Part shown: piece by piece, positions 19,901 through 28,832 of the stretch | How positions within the stretch are numbered: the stretch's first letter is position 1 | Layout: every line of letters starts with the position of its first letter | Assembly: GCF_012516375.2 (NCBI RefSeq) | Contig: NZ_CP051204.2 | Location: 434,001 to 498,000, forward strand | Reading direction: 5' to 3' | Source: Chitinophaga oryzae | GTDB lineage: Bacteria > Bacteroidota > Bacteroidia > Chitinophagales > Chitinophagaceae | DNA: 64,000 bases | Position numbers and translations under genes: made by a program | The notes under the pieces: generated by a model | The model's database searches: none | Seen by the model: only the letters and a program-made list of their open reading frames with translations | What the model was told of the DNA's origin: nothing

Positions 19901-20048
19901 CGAAGAACAAACAGAAAGGATGTACTATGTGCTGGAAGAAACACACGTACTGCCTTCTATCAACTACCTCGCCAAGATCAGAAACAAAGATGCCGCTCCT
20001 AAAGCAGAGAACAAATCTGCTCACAAGGAAGAAGCGCATCACGCGTAA
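16986..20048 (+). CDS. actB: ACIII subunit B, molybdopterin-oxidoreductase-like iron-sulfur protein
   Basis: A 1020-residue subunit that combines a molybdopterin-oxidoreductase fold (~residues 50-720), thought to lack the cofactor in ACIII, with a four-cluster ferredoxin domain (~750-990). The twin-arginine-like signal TPRRDFLKYLGFTTAA lies near residue 41, far from the N-terminus, as in the TAT-variant family. Cysteine sets seen are CFGCGACTIAC, CQHCDNAPCENVC, CIGTRYCANNC and CSFC...CQQAC. The C-terminus is His-rich (HKEEAHHA). It passes electrons between ActC and the haems of ActA. Confidence 0.94.
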   Translation: MEQKKYWKGLEELHNTEAHQEIVKNEFSEELPFESEGLLNATTPRRDFLKYLGFTTAAATIAASCETPVHKAIPYVNKPEEITPGVANYYASSYTIDGEYVPVVVKTREGRPIKIEGNTLSSITGGSTSAKVQGTVLSLYDVARLRFPTIGGTETTWAELDKQVGAALAGLGGAPVVLLSSSILSPTTKKVIDAFLAKYPNSRHVVHDPVSYSGMLLANEASYGKRSIPSYHFENAKAIVSLGADFIGTWLNPVEYARQFAQTRKVSAKKPEMSKLFQFESHMSLTGANADERYTHKPSEAGAVALALLAAVGGSVSAPKLDAKVEAGIKKAAAELKANTGKALVVSGSNDVNVQLIVNAINNIVGANGTTIDWANPSDYRQGIDADMAKLVSDMNAGSIGAVLVYGANPAYDYFDAAKFSEGLKKVKLSLSFNDRLDETTELCKYAAPDHHFLENWNDAQGKPGYYSFAQPTISPLFKTRAAQDSLLAWTGNTTTWAEYLKAEWISKLGSQEAWDKALQDGVVEPATAPAPGGASFSGDIAGAAAKISSAKKGGKYELVLYEKVAIGNGRQSNNPWLQEMPDPITRATWDNYACISNTLAKTFSAELGDDYEINVEKKELKIKANGKEVVLPMLIIPGMHPEVIAIAVGYGRGKNVGRAAAGIGQNVYPMVNFNGQTFDYFAVDATVEATGKKYPVALTQTHNSYEGRPIVKETTLAEFKHNPKEVNEDREELKKFGKNFRDDATLYSSHPYPGIKWGMSIDLNTCFGCGACTIACQAENNVSVVGKDEVAKAHEMHWIRIDRYFSGDENNPEVVFQPMLCQHCDNAPCENVCPVGATNHSSEGINQMAYNRCIGTRYCANNCPYKVRRLNWRDWNGADSFENNLYDVADMNDNLTRMVLNPDVVVRSRGVMEKCSFCVQRLQEAKLEAKKAGHPLKDGAAKTACQQACGADAIVFGNVNDKNSEIYKIRNEEQTERMYYVLEETHVLPSINYLAKIRNKDAAPKAENKSAHKEEAHHA

Positions 20049-20165
20049 GATCTTTTAACAGGTAACGTTAAGGGAGAAATATAACAAAAGAAGTTACAGA
20101 ATCTGAGATCATAACAAAAGACAAGGGCTAGTAGCTAGAAGCTAGCAGCTAAAAGCTTATAGAAT

Positions 20166-21608
20166 ATGAGTTTAAAATACGAATCCACACTGAGAGAACC
20201 TTTAGTTGACGGGGTTAAGGATTATCACCAGGTAACGGAAGATATCATTAGTCCCATTGAAGGGAAGCCTGGTAAATTGTGGTATGTAGGCTTTTTAATT
20301 TCACTGTCACTGTTGGGCTTCGGCGCATTTTCAGTGTTTTGGCAGATTTATTTCGGTGTGGGTGTTTGGAATCTGAACAAAACCATCGGTTGGGGTTGGG
20401 ACATCACCAACTTCGTATGGTGGGTAGGTATCGGTCACGCCGGTACCCTGATTTCGGCCATCCTCCTGCTGTTCCGTCAGGGATGGCGTACAGGGGTGAA
20501 CCGTGCGGCAGAAGCGATGACCATCTTCGCGGTAATGTGCGCCGGCCAGTTCCCGATTATTCACATGGGTCGTGTATGGATGGGCTTCTTTATCCTGCCT
20601 TATCCCAACACCCGCGGTCCGGTATGGGTTAACTTCAACTCTCCGCTGCTGTGGGACGTATTTGCGATCTCTACTTACTTCACCGTTTCCCTGTTGTTCT
20701 GGTATTCCGGTCTGATCCCGGATTTCGCCACCATCCGCGACAGAGCTAAAACCAAACTGCGTAAACTGCTGTATGGTGTAGCTTCCTTCGGCTGGACAGG
20801 TTCCACCAAACACTGGCAACGTCACGAAGCACTGTCACTGGTACTGGCAGGTTTGTCCACTCCGCTGGTACTTTCCGTGCACACCATCGTATCCTTTGAC
20901 TTTGCGACCTCTGTAATTCCTGGTTGGCACACTACCATCTTCCCTCCCTACTTCGTGGCGGGTGCGATCTTCTCCGGATTCGCGATGGTACAAACCCTGC
21001 TGATCATCACCCGTAAAATATTACACCTCGAAGAATATATTACCCTGGGTCACATGGAAGCCATGAACAAGGTAATCGTACTGACAGGTTCCGTAGTAGG
21101 TTGCGCTTACCTGACTGAGCTCTTCATGGCATGGTACGGCGCTAACCCTTACGAATTCGCTACCTTCTTCAAATACCGCGCTGCCGGTCCGCTGGGTTGG
21201 TCTTACTGGATCATGATGACCTGTAACGTAATCACCCCGCAGGTGTTCTGGTTCCGCAAAATGAGAAGAAACGTGATGGTCACTTTTGTGATGTCTATCA
21301 TTGTAAACATCGGTATGTGGTTCGAACGTTTTGTGATCATCTGTACTTCCCTGTACCGCGACTACCTGCCGTCCAGCTGGTCTTACTATCGTCCGTCCTG
21401 GCCGGAAGTTGGTTTCTACATGGGTACTTTCGGTCTGTTCTTCACCTGCTATTTCCTGTTCGCTAAATACTTCCCGGTAATCGCGGTAGCTGAGATCAAG
21501 TCTATCCTGAAAACTTCCGGTGAGAACTTTAAAGAAGGCATGGAGAAATACGAAGGCGAAACTGCAGAGCAATTTGCACACGCTGTTCACCACGAACATG
21601 CTCACTAA
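20166..21608 (+). CDS. actC: ACIII subunit C, NrfD/PsrC-like quinol-binding protein
   Basis: A polytopic protein of 480 residues in the NrfD/PsrC family, with about ten transmembrane helices. In ACIII, ActC holds the menaquinol oxidation site near the periplasmic face. Conserved polar helix residues are visible (HAGTLISAILLLFRQGWR, FPIIHMGRVW). The C-terminus is a His-rich tail, HAVHHEHAH. The short spacer before it contains reiterated AGCTAG words but no obvious promoter, so it is read with actB. Confidence 0.94.
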   Translation: MSLKYESTLREPLVDGVKDYHQVTEDIISPIEGKPGKLWYVGFLISLSLLGFGAFSVFWQIYFGVGVWNLNKTIGWGWDITNFVWWVGIGHAGTLISAILLLFRQGWRTGVNRAAEAMTIFAVMCAGQFPIIHMGRVWMGFFILPYPNTRGPVWVNFNSPLLWDVFAISTYFTVSLLFWYSGLIPDFATIRDRAKTKLRKLLYGVASFGWTGSTKHWQRHEALSLVLAGLSTPLVLSVHTIVSFDFATSVIPGWHTTIFPPYFVAGAIFSGFAMVQTLLIITRKILHLEEYITLGHMEAMNKVIVLTGSVVGCAYLTELFMAWYGANPYEFATFFKYRAAGPLGWSYWIMMTCNVITPQVFWFRKMRRNVMVTFVMSIIVNIGMWFERFVIICTSLYRDYLPSSWSYYRPSWPEVGFYMGTFGLFFTCYFLFAKYFPVIAVAEIKSILKTSGENFKEGMEKYEGETAEQFAHAVHHEHAH

Positions 21609-21657
21609 TCAGATGAATTGACAGAATTAATTAATTGGAATTTGAATTTTTAAATAT

Positions 21658-22245
21658 ATGGCTGTTAAAAATTTTGTTGTAGGCTTGTTTGACGATGAGG
21701 CAGTGTTGTTCCCGGCAGTGAAGAAAGTTCGCACTGCAGGTTACAAGTTGCACGATGTATACACTCCTTTTCCTGTTCACGGCCTGGATCATGCAATGGG
21801 TTTAAGGGAAACCAGCCTGCACACAGCCGGTTTCATATATGGTATCACAGGTACCACCACGGCTTTAACTTTCATGAGCTGGGTATTTAACGTGGATTGG
21901 CCGCTGAACATCGGTGGTAAGCCTCACTTCCCGTTACCAGCATTCATTCCTATTACCTTCGAGTTGACTGTATTGTTTGCTGCGGTTGGGATGGTAATGA
22001 CTTTCTGCTACCTGTGCCAGTTAATGCCAGGTGTGAAGAAACATATATTCCACCCCAGACAGACTGATGATAAGTTTGTGATGGTGATCGAGCTCACAGA
22101 AAAGACCAATGCAGAAGAAGTAAAACGCTTCCTGAATGAGGCCGGTGCGCACGACGTCAATGAACAAAGAGCGGAAGCTGGCTGGTGGTATGGCCGCTTC
22201 GACAAAGCTGATGAAGACATTTACGCTCGTCCGGCTAACGCTTAA
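21658..22245 (+). CDS. actD: ACIII subunit D (DUF3341)
   Basis: A 195-residue DUF3341 protein. The soluble N-terminal part (VVGLFDDEAVLFPAVKKVR, VYTPFPVHGLD) precedes two transmembrane helices (~55-80 and ~95-125). It is an accessory membrane subunit that packs against ActC/ActF in known ACIII structures. Position and spacing (49 bases after actC) support this. Confidence 0.93.
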   Translation: MAVKNFVVGLFDDEAVLFPAVKKVRTAGYKLHDVYTPFPVHGLDHAMGLRETSLHTAGFIYGITGTTTALTFMSWVFNVDWPLNIGGKPHFPLPAFIPITFELTVLFAAVGMVMTFCYLCQLMPGVKKHIFHPRQTDDKFVMVIELTEKTNAEEVKRFLNEAGAHDVNEQRAEAGWWYGRFDKADEDIYARPANA

Positions 22246-22327
22246 TAACATTAACAGCAAAAAATTACAGTTGCAACCATTAGGTACTGGGAGCAGAACT
22301 AATGAAAGCTAGAATAAATAATTTCTG

Positions 22328-22933
22328 ATGAAAAGGACTTCTAACATATTGATTGTAGCCGCATTGGCAACTGGAGCTTTCCTGGCAGCCTGTAATAAGG
22401 GGGAGCACAACAGAAAGCCCGGCAGGATTTATGTGCCCGACATGTATGAATCCCGTGCGTATGAGTTTTACAGTGCACGTTTGGCAGGTCTGAAACCAGT
22501 GGACGGAACCGTGAAGAGAGGTGAACTTTTGCCTTACCATCTGAAAGAAGCAGATACGGCACAGGCTAACCTGGTGAAAAATCCGCTGACAATCACCGCC
22601 GACGATCTGAAAGAAGGTGAACGTTTGTTTAATATTTACTGCGGTATCTGCCATGGTACTGCACTGGACGGTAACGGTCCGCTGTACAAAGGAGGCGATG
22701 GTCCTTACTCTGCAGCGCCTGCCAACCTGATAGCCGGCGCAAAAGCCGGTTACTCTGAAGGCCGCCTGTTCCATGTAATGACCTATGGTTATAACATGAT
22801 GGGCAGCTACGCCAGCCAGCTCGACAGGGCACAACGCTGGAAAGTAGCCGCTTACATCAAGAGCAAACAGCCTGGCGCCGCTCAGCCTGCAGCAGCAGCT
22901 GCTCCCGCGGCAGATAGCACAACCGCTAAATAA
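22328..22933 (+). CDS. actE: ACIII subunit E, monohaem lipoprotein cytochrome c
   Basis: A 201-residue periplasmic cytochrome. The signal peptide ends in the lipobox LAAC (lipidated Cys about residue 21), and a single CGICH haem site lies near residue 107, with the axial Met probably in YNMMGSYA. ActE is the likely exit point for electrons to the oxidase. The tail is Ala/Pro-rich. It is in frame order between actD and actF. Confidence 0.94.
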   Translation: MKRTSNILIVAALATGAFLAACNKGEHNRKPGRIYVPDMYESRAYEFYSARLAGLKPVDGTVKRGELLPYHLKEADTAQANLVKNPLTITADDLKEGERLFNIYCGICHGTALDGNGPLYKGGDGPYSAAPANLIAGAKAGYSEGRLFHVMTYGYNMMGSYASQLDRAQRWKVAAYIKSKQPGAAQPAAAAAPAADSTTAK

Positions 22934-22983
22934 GTTAGAGAGAGTTAAAACTGAATTTCAAACAAGTATTTTAATATACAGTA

Positions 22984-24189
22984 ATGAAAGACCAATTTGT
23001 AGTACCGGCAAGATTAAAAAAGACCAGCTTCGTGTTAATGGGCGTGGGCTTGCTGACTTTATTGATCGGATTAATTGCGTTTCAAGGTGAGAACGCGACA
23101 CGGTTCTGGGCCGGTCTGTTGCAAAACAGCAGCTTCTTTTTGCTGATTACATTGGCCAGCACCTTTTTTATTGCAGCCACAACCCTGGCCCACGGTGGTT
23201 GGCAGATCGCCTTCCGTCGCGTGCCGGAAGCAATCTCCATGGCAGTTCCTGCCTTGTGTGCGATCCTGTTTATCATTTTAATGATCCTCGTTTTTGGTGG
23301 TAAAGAACACATCTACCACTGGTTAAACGCTCATCACGTAGCAGAAGATAAGATCCTCAGCTGGAAATCCGCTTTCCTGAACAAAGGCTTCTTCACTACT
23401 GCCACCATTATCACTATGGGCTTGTGGATTTTCTTCACCCTGAAGCTCCGCAACATGTCCATCGAAGAAGATGGCTGGGACCTGAAACCTGAAACCGGCC
23501 GTAAACTCATCTGGAGAAATACTGTTTGGTGCGGTGGCTTCCTGGTAGTCTTCACCCTGAGCGTTGGCTCCACCACCCCCTGGTTATGGCTGATGAGCAT
23601 CGATGCTCACTGGTTCTCTACTATGTATTCCTGGTATACTTTCGCCAGCAGCTGGGTATCAGGCCTGTCCCTGATCGCGCTGTTCGTGGTATACCTGAAA
23701 AAACACGGTTACCTGACTTATGTAAATGAAGAACACCTGCACGACCTGGGTAAATTTATCTTTGCTTTCAGTGTCTTCTGGACTTACCTCTGGTTTTCCC
23801 AGTACATGCTGATCTGGTACGCCAACATGCCGGAAGAAACTGAATACTTCCAGCCGCGCGTATGGGGCGAATGGAGACCTATCTTCTTCCTCAACCTCCT
23901 GATCAACTTTATCACTCCGTTACTGTTCCTGATGAAAAGGGACACCAAACGTAACTATACTTCCGTAGCTTTCATAGCAGTGGTAGTGATCGCTGGTCAC
24001 TGGCTGGACTTCTGGCAGATGGTAGGTCCCGGTACCTACAAACACCTGGTGTTCCCCTGGTATGAACTGGGTCTGGGAGTAGGCTTCGTTGGCCTGATCA
24101 TTTTCCTGGTATCCAACGCGCTGACCAAAGCTCCGCTGGTACCGAAAAATCACCCTTACCTGAAGGAAAGCATTGTTCACCACACCTAA
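22984..24189 (+). CDS. actF: ACIII subunit F, NrfD-like membrane protein
   Basis: A second polytopic NrfD-like subunit, 401 residues with about ten transmembrane helices, homologous to ActC and annotated elsewhere as the second quinone-binding subunit. Hydrophobic helices start at VLMGVGLLTLLIGLIAF. It completes the ActABCDEF order typical of Bacteroidota. The gene lies 50 bases after actE and 63 before the oxidase subunit II gene. Confidence 0.93.
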   Translation: MKDQFVVPARLKKTSFVLMGVGLLTLLIGLIAFQGENATRFWAGLLQNSSFFLLITLASTFFIAATTLAHGGWQIAFRRVPEAISMAVPALCAILFIILMILVFGGKEHIYHWLNAHHVAEDKILSWKSAFLNKGFFTTATIITMGLWIFFTLKLRNMSIEEDGWDLKPETGRKLIWRNTVWCGGFLVVFTLSVGSTTPWLWLMSIDAHWFSTMYSWYTFASSWVSGLSLIALFVVYLKKHGYLTYVNEEHLHDLGKFIFAFSVFWTYLWFSQYMLIWYANMPEETEYFQPRVWGEWRPIFFLNLLINFITPLLFLMKRDTKRNYTSVAFIAVVVIAGHWLDFWQMVGPGTYKHLVFPWYELGLGVGFVGLIIFLVSNALTKAPLVPKNHPYLKESIVHHT

Positions 24190-24252
24190 TATGGTGATAA
24201 CGAAGATTTAGCAATAGAAAAGCATTAGATAACTTAATTATTTCATATAGCA

Positions 24253-25293
24253 ATGTCAGGATTTTTAGCAGTCTTAGTTATTGTTCTCATATTCATAGTC
24301 ATCTTCCAGATTGCGAAGGCGAGCGAATATGTGTCCATATTGAAGGGAGAAAAGAAAGCGCGCCAGCAAAGCAACCGTATCAATGGTTTCCTGCTGATAG
24401 CATTCCTGGTGCTGGGGCTCATCGGCGTGTATTATTGTAATAATCTGCTGAAAGGCAAGATCCTGGGCGAATCTGCTTCTGTGCAGGGTGAAGGTGTGGA
24501 TACCCTCATCTACGTAACCCTCGCCATCACCGGTGTCGTTTTCGTGGGTACCCAGATCCTTCTGTTCTGGTTCGCATTCAAATACCAGGAAAAAGAAGGC
24601 CGTAAAGCATTTTACTTTCCGCATAACAACAGACTGGAAGTGATCTGGACCGTTATCCCGGCCATCGCACTGACCGTTCTGGTGGCTTTTGGTCTGAAAC
24701 ACTGGTTCCAACTGACTTCCGACGCACCGAAAGATGCGGCAGTCGTTGAAATCACCGGTAAACAATTTAACTGGCTCATCCGCTACCCCGGTAAAGACGG
24801 TCAGCTCGGTCGCCGCGATTTCAAAAAAATCGACGAAGCTGCCAGCAACCCGCTGGGTATGGACTGGGATGACCAGCTGAGCAAAGATGACTTCATGGCT
24901 ACTGAAGTGCACCTGGTAGTAGGTAAACCCGTAAAATTCGTAATCGGTTCCCGTGATGTTATTCACGACGTTGGTTTACCTCAGTTCCGTATGAAAATGG
25001 ACGCGGTGCCCGGTATCCCTACCACCCTGTGGTTCACACCGAAGTTCACTACTAAACAAATGAAGGAAAAAACCGGTAACCCGGATTTTACCTACGAAAT
25101 ATCCTGCGATCAGATGTGTGGTTCCGGTCACTATTCCATGAGAGGCGTGATCGTTGTTGAAACTCAGGAAGAATACGATGCCTGGGTTGCCAAACAACCG
25201 CTGCAGTACAGCCTGGCTCACCCGGCTCCTGCTGAAGCGCCAAAGGCCGACAGCACACAAAAAACAGTGGCAGCGAATATCGGCAAGCCGTAA
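24253..25293 (+). CDS. ctaC: Cytochrome c oxidase subunit II
   Basis: Subunit II accepts electrons from cytochrome c at its CuA centre. The 346-residue protein has an extra N-terminal hydrophobic segment, then the usual two-helix hairpin (~residues 78-145; NNRLEVIWTVIPAIAL) and a periplasmic cupredoxin domain. CuA ligands are visible: His in VIHDVGLP and CDQMCGSGHYSM with two Cys, a His and a Met. No haem c motif is present, so it is not the fused caa3 form. Confidence 0.95.
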   Translation: MSGFLAVLVIVLIFIVIFQIAKASEYVSILKGEKKARQQSNRINGFLLIAFLVLGLIGVYYCNNLLKGKILGESASVQGEGVDTLIYVTLAITGVVFVGTQILLFWFAFKYQEKEGRKAFYFPHNNRLEVIWTVIPAIALTVLVAFGLKHWFQLTSDAPKDAAVVEITGKQFNWLIRYPGKDGQLGRRDFKKIDEAASNPLGMDWDDQLSKDDFMATEVHLVVGKPVKFVIGSRDVIHDVGLPQFRMKMDAVPGIPTTLWFTPKFTTKQMKEKTGNPDFTYEISCDQMCGSGHYSMRGVIVVETQEEYDAWVAKQPLQYSLAHPAPAEAPKADSTQKTVAANIGKP

Positions 25294-25399
25294 TTTTGTG
25301 TAGAAGATTTTTTTGACGCAGTACTTAACCAATAATAAAAGACAAACTGACAAACGCGATACTTCCCGGGCGTTGGTTTATTAATAAACAGAACCGATT

Positions 25400-27211
25400 A
25401 TGAGTAACGAAGCAACATTGCACAGTCAACAGGAGGTAATGCACGGCGCGCATGATCATCATGATCATGAGCACCATCATGAAGACAATTTCATCTCGAA
25501 ATATGTATTCAGCCTTGATCATAAAATGATTGCCAAACAATTCCTGATCACCGGTATTATTTGGGCTATCATCGGTGCTTTCTTTTCTGTGGTGTTCCGT
25601 TTGCAACTGGGTTTTCCCGATGCTACTTTCCCCTGGCTGGAAAGCATTCTGGGTCACTGGGCTAAAGGTGGCCGTATCACTCCCGAAGCTTACTATGCAT
25701 TGGTAACAATGCACGGTACTATCCTCGTATTCTTTGTATTGACCGCTGGTTTGAGTGGTACCTTCTCCAACCTGCTCATTCCGCTGCAGGTAGGTGCCCG
25801 CGATATGGCTTCTCCTTTCATGAACTGCCTCAGCTACTGGTTTTTCTTCCTGGCCAGCCTCGTAATGATGGCTTCCCTGTTCGTTCAGACAGGACCGGCT
25901 TCCGGCGGTTGGACCATGTACCCTCCGCTGAGTGCGCTGGGAGACGCTTCCATCGGTTCTAAAATAGGTGTGGATCTCTGGCTGATCTCTATGGCGCTGT
26001 TTGTTGTTTCACAGCTGCTCGGTGGTCTGAACTATATCTCTACCCTCCTGAACATGCGTACCAAAGGTATGAGCATGACCAAAATGCCTTTAACCATCTG
26101 GTCATTCTTCTTTACCGCCGTACTGGGCGTACTGTCTTTCCCGGTACTGCTGTCCGGCTTCATCCTCCTGCTGATGGACCGCCACGCTGGTACCAGCTTC
26201 TATCTCTCTGACATCTTTATCGCAGGTAAAGCCCTGGCAAACGAAGGCGGTAGCGCCATCCTCTACCAGCACTTGTTCTGGTTCCTGGGCCACCCTGAAG
26301 TATACATCATCATCCTCCCTGCCATGGGTATGGTGTCTGAAGTACTGGCAGTTAGCTCCCGTAAACCTATCTTCGGCTACCTCGCCATGATCGGTTCCCT
26401 GTTCGCTATCTGTATCCTGGCCTTCCTGGTTTGGGCGCACCACATGTTCGTTACTGGTCTGAACCCATTCCTCGGCGCCTTCTTCGTACTGCTCACCCTC
26501 CTCATCGCGGTACCATCTGCCATCAAGGTGTTCAACTGGCTCACCACCATCTGGAAAGGGAACATCCGTTTCACACCGGCTTCCCTGTTCTCCATCGGTT
26601 TCGTGAGCACCTTCATCTCTGGTGGTCTGACCGGTATCTGGCTGGGTAACTCCTCTATCGATATTCACCTGCATGATACCTACTTCGTAATCGCACACTT
26701 CCACATTGTAATGGGTGTCTCCGCATTCTTCGGTATGTTCGCCGGTATCTATCACTGGTTCCCGAAAATGTATGGCCGTTTTATGAACAATACTATCGGC
26801 TATATCCACTTCTGGGTAACCCTGGTAGGCGCTTACCTGATCTTCTGGCCGATGCACTACGAAGGTATGGCCGGTATGCCAAGAAGGTATTTCGACTATT
26901 CCAGCTGGACTTCCTTCAACCAGTTCGGTGGCCTGAACCAGTTTATCAGCATCGTGGTAATCCTGGTATTCGCTACACAGCTGCTGTTCGTGTTCAACTT
27001 CTTCTACAGCATCTTCAAAGGAAGAAAACTGACCGAACAGAACCCATGGAAAGCTACCTCCCTGGAATGGACTACGCCGATCAACCCGGGTCACGGCAAC
27101 TGGCCTGGTGAAATTCCAGAAGTTCACCGCTGGGCTTATGACTACAGCAAGGATGGAAGAGACTTCATCCCGCAGACAGAACCGATTGGTCCTAACGAGT
27201 CCGCTCACTAA
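25400..27211 (+). CDS. ctaD: Cytochrome c oxidase subunit I
   Basis: The catalytic subunit, 603 residues with twelve predicted helices. Visible ligands include the haem a His in TMHGTILVFF, the cross-linked pair in GHPEVYI, the CuB pair in AHHMF, and the haem His residues in VIAHFHIVM. It couples O2 reduction to proton pumping. The N-terminus has an unusual His/Asp-rich run, HGAHDHHDHEHHHED, before the first helix, which would face the cytoplasm. A stem-loop follows the stop. Confidence 0.96.
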   Translation: MSNEATLHSQQEVMHGAHDHHDHEHHHEDNFISKYVFSLDHKMIAKQFLITGIIWAIIGAFFSVVFRLQLGFPDATFPWLESILGHWAKGGRITPEAYYALVTMHGTILVFFVLTAGLSGTFSNLLIPLQVGARDMASPFMNCLSYWFFFLASLVMMASLFVQTGPASGGWTMYPPLSALGDASIGSKIGVDLWLISMALFVVSQLLGGLNYISTLLNMRTKGMSMTKMPLTIWSFFFTAVLGVLSFPVLLSGFILLLMDRHAGTSFYLSDIFIAGKALANEGGSAILYQHLFWFLGHPEVYIIILPAMGMVSEVLAVSSRKPIFGYLAMIGSLFAICILAFLVWAHHMFVTGLNPFLGAFFVLLTLLIAVPSAIKVFNWLTTIWKGNIRFTPASLFSIGFVSTFISGGLTGIWLGNSSIDIHLHDTYFVIAHFHIVMGVSAFFGMFAGIYHWFPKMYGRFMNNTIGYIHFWVTLVGAYLIFWPMHYEGMAGMPRRYFDYSSWTSFNQFGGLNQFISIVVILVFATQLLFVFNFFYSIFKGRKLTEQNPWKATSLEWTTPINPGHGNWPGEIPEVHRWAYDYSKDGRDFIPQTEPIGPNESAH

Positions 27212-27223
27212 CTTATAAAACAG

Positions 27224-27260
27224 GATTCCGGAGCGCAGAAATAAACTGCTTTCCGGAATC
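27224..27260 (+). terminator. Stem-loop after ctaD
   Basis: GATTCCGGA pairs with TCCGGAATC, extended by CAG/CTG across a small internal loop, followed by TTGTT. It could end or attenuate transcription before ctaB. Confidence 0.6.
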
Positions 27261-27324
27261 TTGTTCACCGTGATGTTTGTAAATTTGTTCCGGATTTAAA
27301 ACCCGGGATGTGGATAGAAATAAA

Positions 27325-28224
27325 ATGTTGCAAGAAAACTCCATAAAGTTGTCGTCATCGTATGCAGTAGCGAGTAAGGTGAAGGATTATTCTCAGTTAA
27401 TGAAGTTTAATCTCACCTTCATGGTGGTATTTTCATCCGTGGTAGCTTATCTGCTCGTGCCGGGTGTGGAGTTTGACCTGATCAAAGTTCTTTTGTTATT
27501 TGCCGGTGGTTTGCTGGTTTCCGGATCAGCCAATACCATCAACCAGATATGGGAAAAAAATACCGATAAGCTGATGGCACGCACCGCCACCCGCCCCCTG
27601 CCCTCCGGCAGGATGAGCGAAACGGAAGCGATCATCGTGGCTGCGGTAACCGGTGTAGCGGGTTTCCTGATCATGGGTTATTGCTTTAACTGGCTGAGCG
27701 CCGCCCTGAGCCTTTTCTCCCTCGTGATGTACGGTTTCGTATACACCCCGTGGAAGAAATGGAACTCCCTCGCTGTACTGGTGGGAGGTATTCCGGGCGC
27801 CATGCCGCTGCTCATCGGTTGGGCCGCAGGCGCCAACAACCTCTCCGAAGGTGGCTGGTCACTGTTTGCGATCCAGTTCCTGTGGCAGTTTCCGCACTTC
27901 TGGGCCATCGCCTGGATTGCGCATAAAGACTATACCCGCGCAGGGTTTAAACTGCTGCCTGCCAACGGCGAGCCGAACAAGTTCACCGCCCTGCAGGCCG
28001 TTATGTACACCCTGTTGCTGATCCCGGCCGGCGTAGCACCCTACCTGCTCAAGATCACAGGCGGTATATCCGCTATCGTGGCGATCCTGGCAGGCCTGTT
28101 TTTCCTGTACCGCGCTATTAACCTGTACAGAAAGAATGATGTTCCGGCAGCACGTAAACTGATGTTTGGTTCATACATTTACCTGACCATTGTTCAGCTG
28201 GCACAGCTGCTGGACAAGGCCTAA
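27325..28224 (+). CDS. ctaB: Haem O synthase (protohaem IX farnesyltransferase)
   Basis: A UbiA-family prenyltransferase that adds a farnesyl group to haem b, giving haem O for the oxidase. The ~299-residue protein has about eight to nine helices and the two Asp-rich motifs: NTINQIWEKNTDKLMARTATR after helix 2, and the later HKDYTRAGFKLLP loop. I start at ATG 27325; a GTG at 27310 would add five residues. It lies between oxidase genes. Confidence 0.94.
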   Translation: MLQENSIKLSSSYAVASKVKDYSQLMKFNLTFMVVFSSVVAYLLVPGVEFDLIKVLLLFAGGLLVSGSANTINQIWEKNTDKLMARTATRPLPSGRMSETEAIIVAAVTGVAGFLIMGYCFNWLSAALSLFSLVMYGFVYTPWKKWNSLAVLVGGIPGAMPLLIGWAAGANNLSEGGWSLFAIQFLWQFPHFWAIAWIAHKDYTRAGFKLLPANGEPNKFTALQAVMYTLLLIPAGVAPYLLKITGGISAIVAILAGLFFLYRAINLYRKNDVPAARKLMFGSYIYLTIVQLAQLLDKA

Positions 28225-28241
28225 AAGCAATAGAAGGAGTG

Positions 28242-28805
28242 ATGCATACAATGAGCATACAACGTAAGAAAATTCACCCGCACAAGTACTCCCTATGGAT
28301 AGCAATGGGTAGCATTACCATGATGTTCATCGGATTTACGAGTGCATACGTTGTGAAGAGATCACAGGCTAACTGGCTGGCATTTGAATTGCCGCATATT
28401 TTCTGGCTGTCTACTGCTGTAATTTTACTCAGCAGCCTGACCATCCACCTGGCGCTGAAACAGTTCAGGGAAAGGAATATGCAGCGTTATAAGCAGTTGA
28501 TCACCCTCACGGCCGTACTGGGCGTGGCTTTCGCTGCTTGCCAATGGATCGGCTTTTCACAATTGAAAAACAGCGGACTTCCCCTCAGCGGGCCTGTTTC
28601 CGCTTCCTTTATTTATGTTATCGTAGGCGTGCACATGCTGCACGTATTGGGCGGTGTGGTAGCATTGCTCATCATGTTTGCGAGAGCCTACCGGACCCGC
28701 ATTCGTACCTACTCCCCGGTACCCATCGAAGTGGCCGCTACCTATTGGCATTTTGTGGATGTACTGTGGATCTACCTGTTGATTTTTTTAAGTATCGCGA
28801 GATAA
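28242..28805 (+). CDS. Cytochrome c oxidase subunit III-like protein (first copy)
   Basis: A 187-residue, five-helix member of the subunit III family. The conserved helix signature HMLHVLGGVVALL and the C-terminal YWHFVDVLWIYLLIFL are present. Starts at ATG 28242 or ATG 28251 are both possible; the GTG at 28239 is less likely. A longer subunit III gene follows within 27 bases, so the operon encodes two paralogues. Confidence 0.88.
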   Translation: MHTMSIQRKKIHPHKYSLWIAMGSITMMFIGFTSAYVVKRSQANWLAFELPHIFWLSTAVILLSSLTIHLALKQFRERNMQRYKQLITLTAVLGVAFAACQWIGFSQLKNSGLPLSGPVSASFIYVIVGVHMLHVLGGVVALLIMFARAYRTRIRTYSPVPIEVAATYWHFVDVLWIYLLIFLSIAR

Positions 28806-28832
28806 ACTTTGTAAAATTTTATAAAACTAACA

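Noticed and set aside
20100..20165. Tandem AGCTAG words before actC as an insertion target or operator
   Set aside because: The words are short and irregular, with no flanking duplication or clear dyad; treated as spacer.
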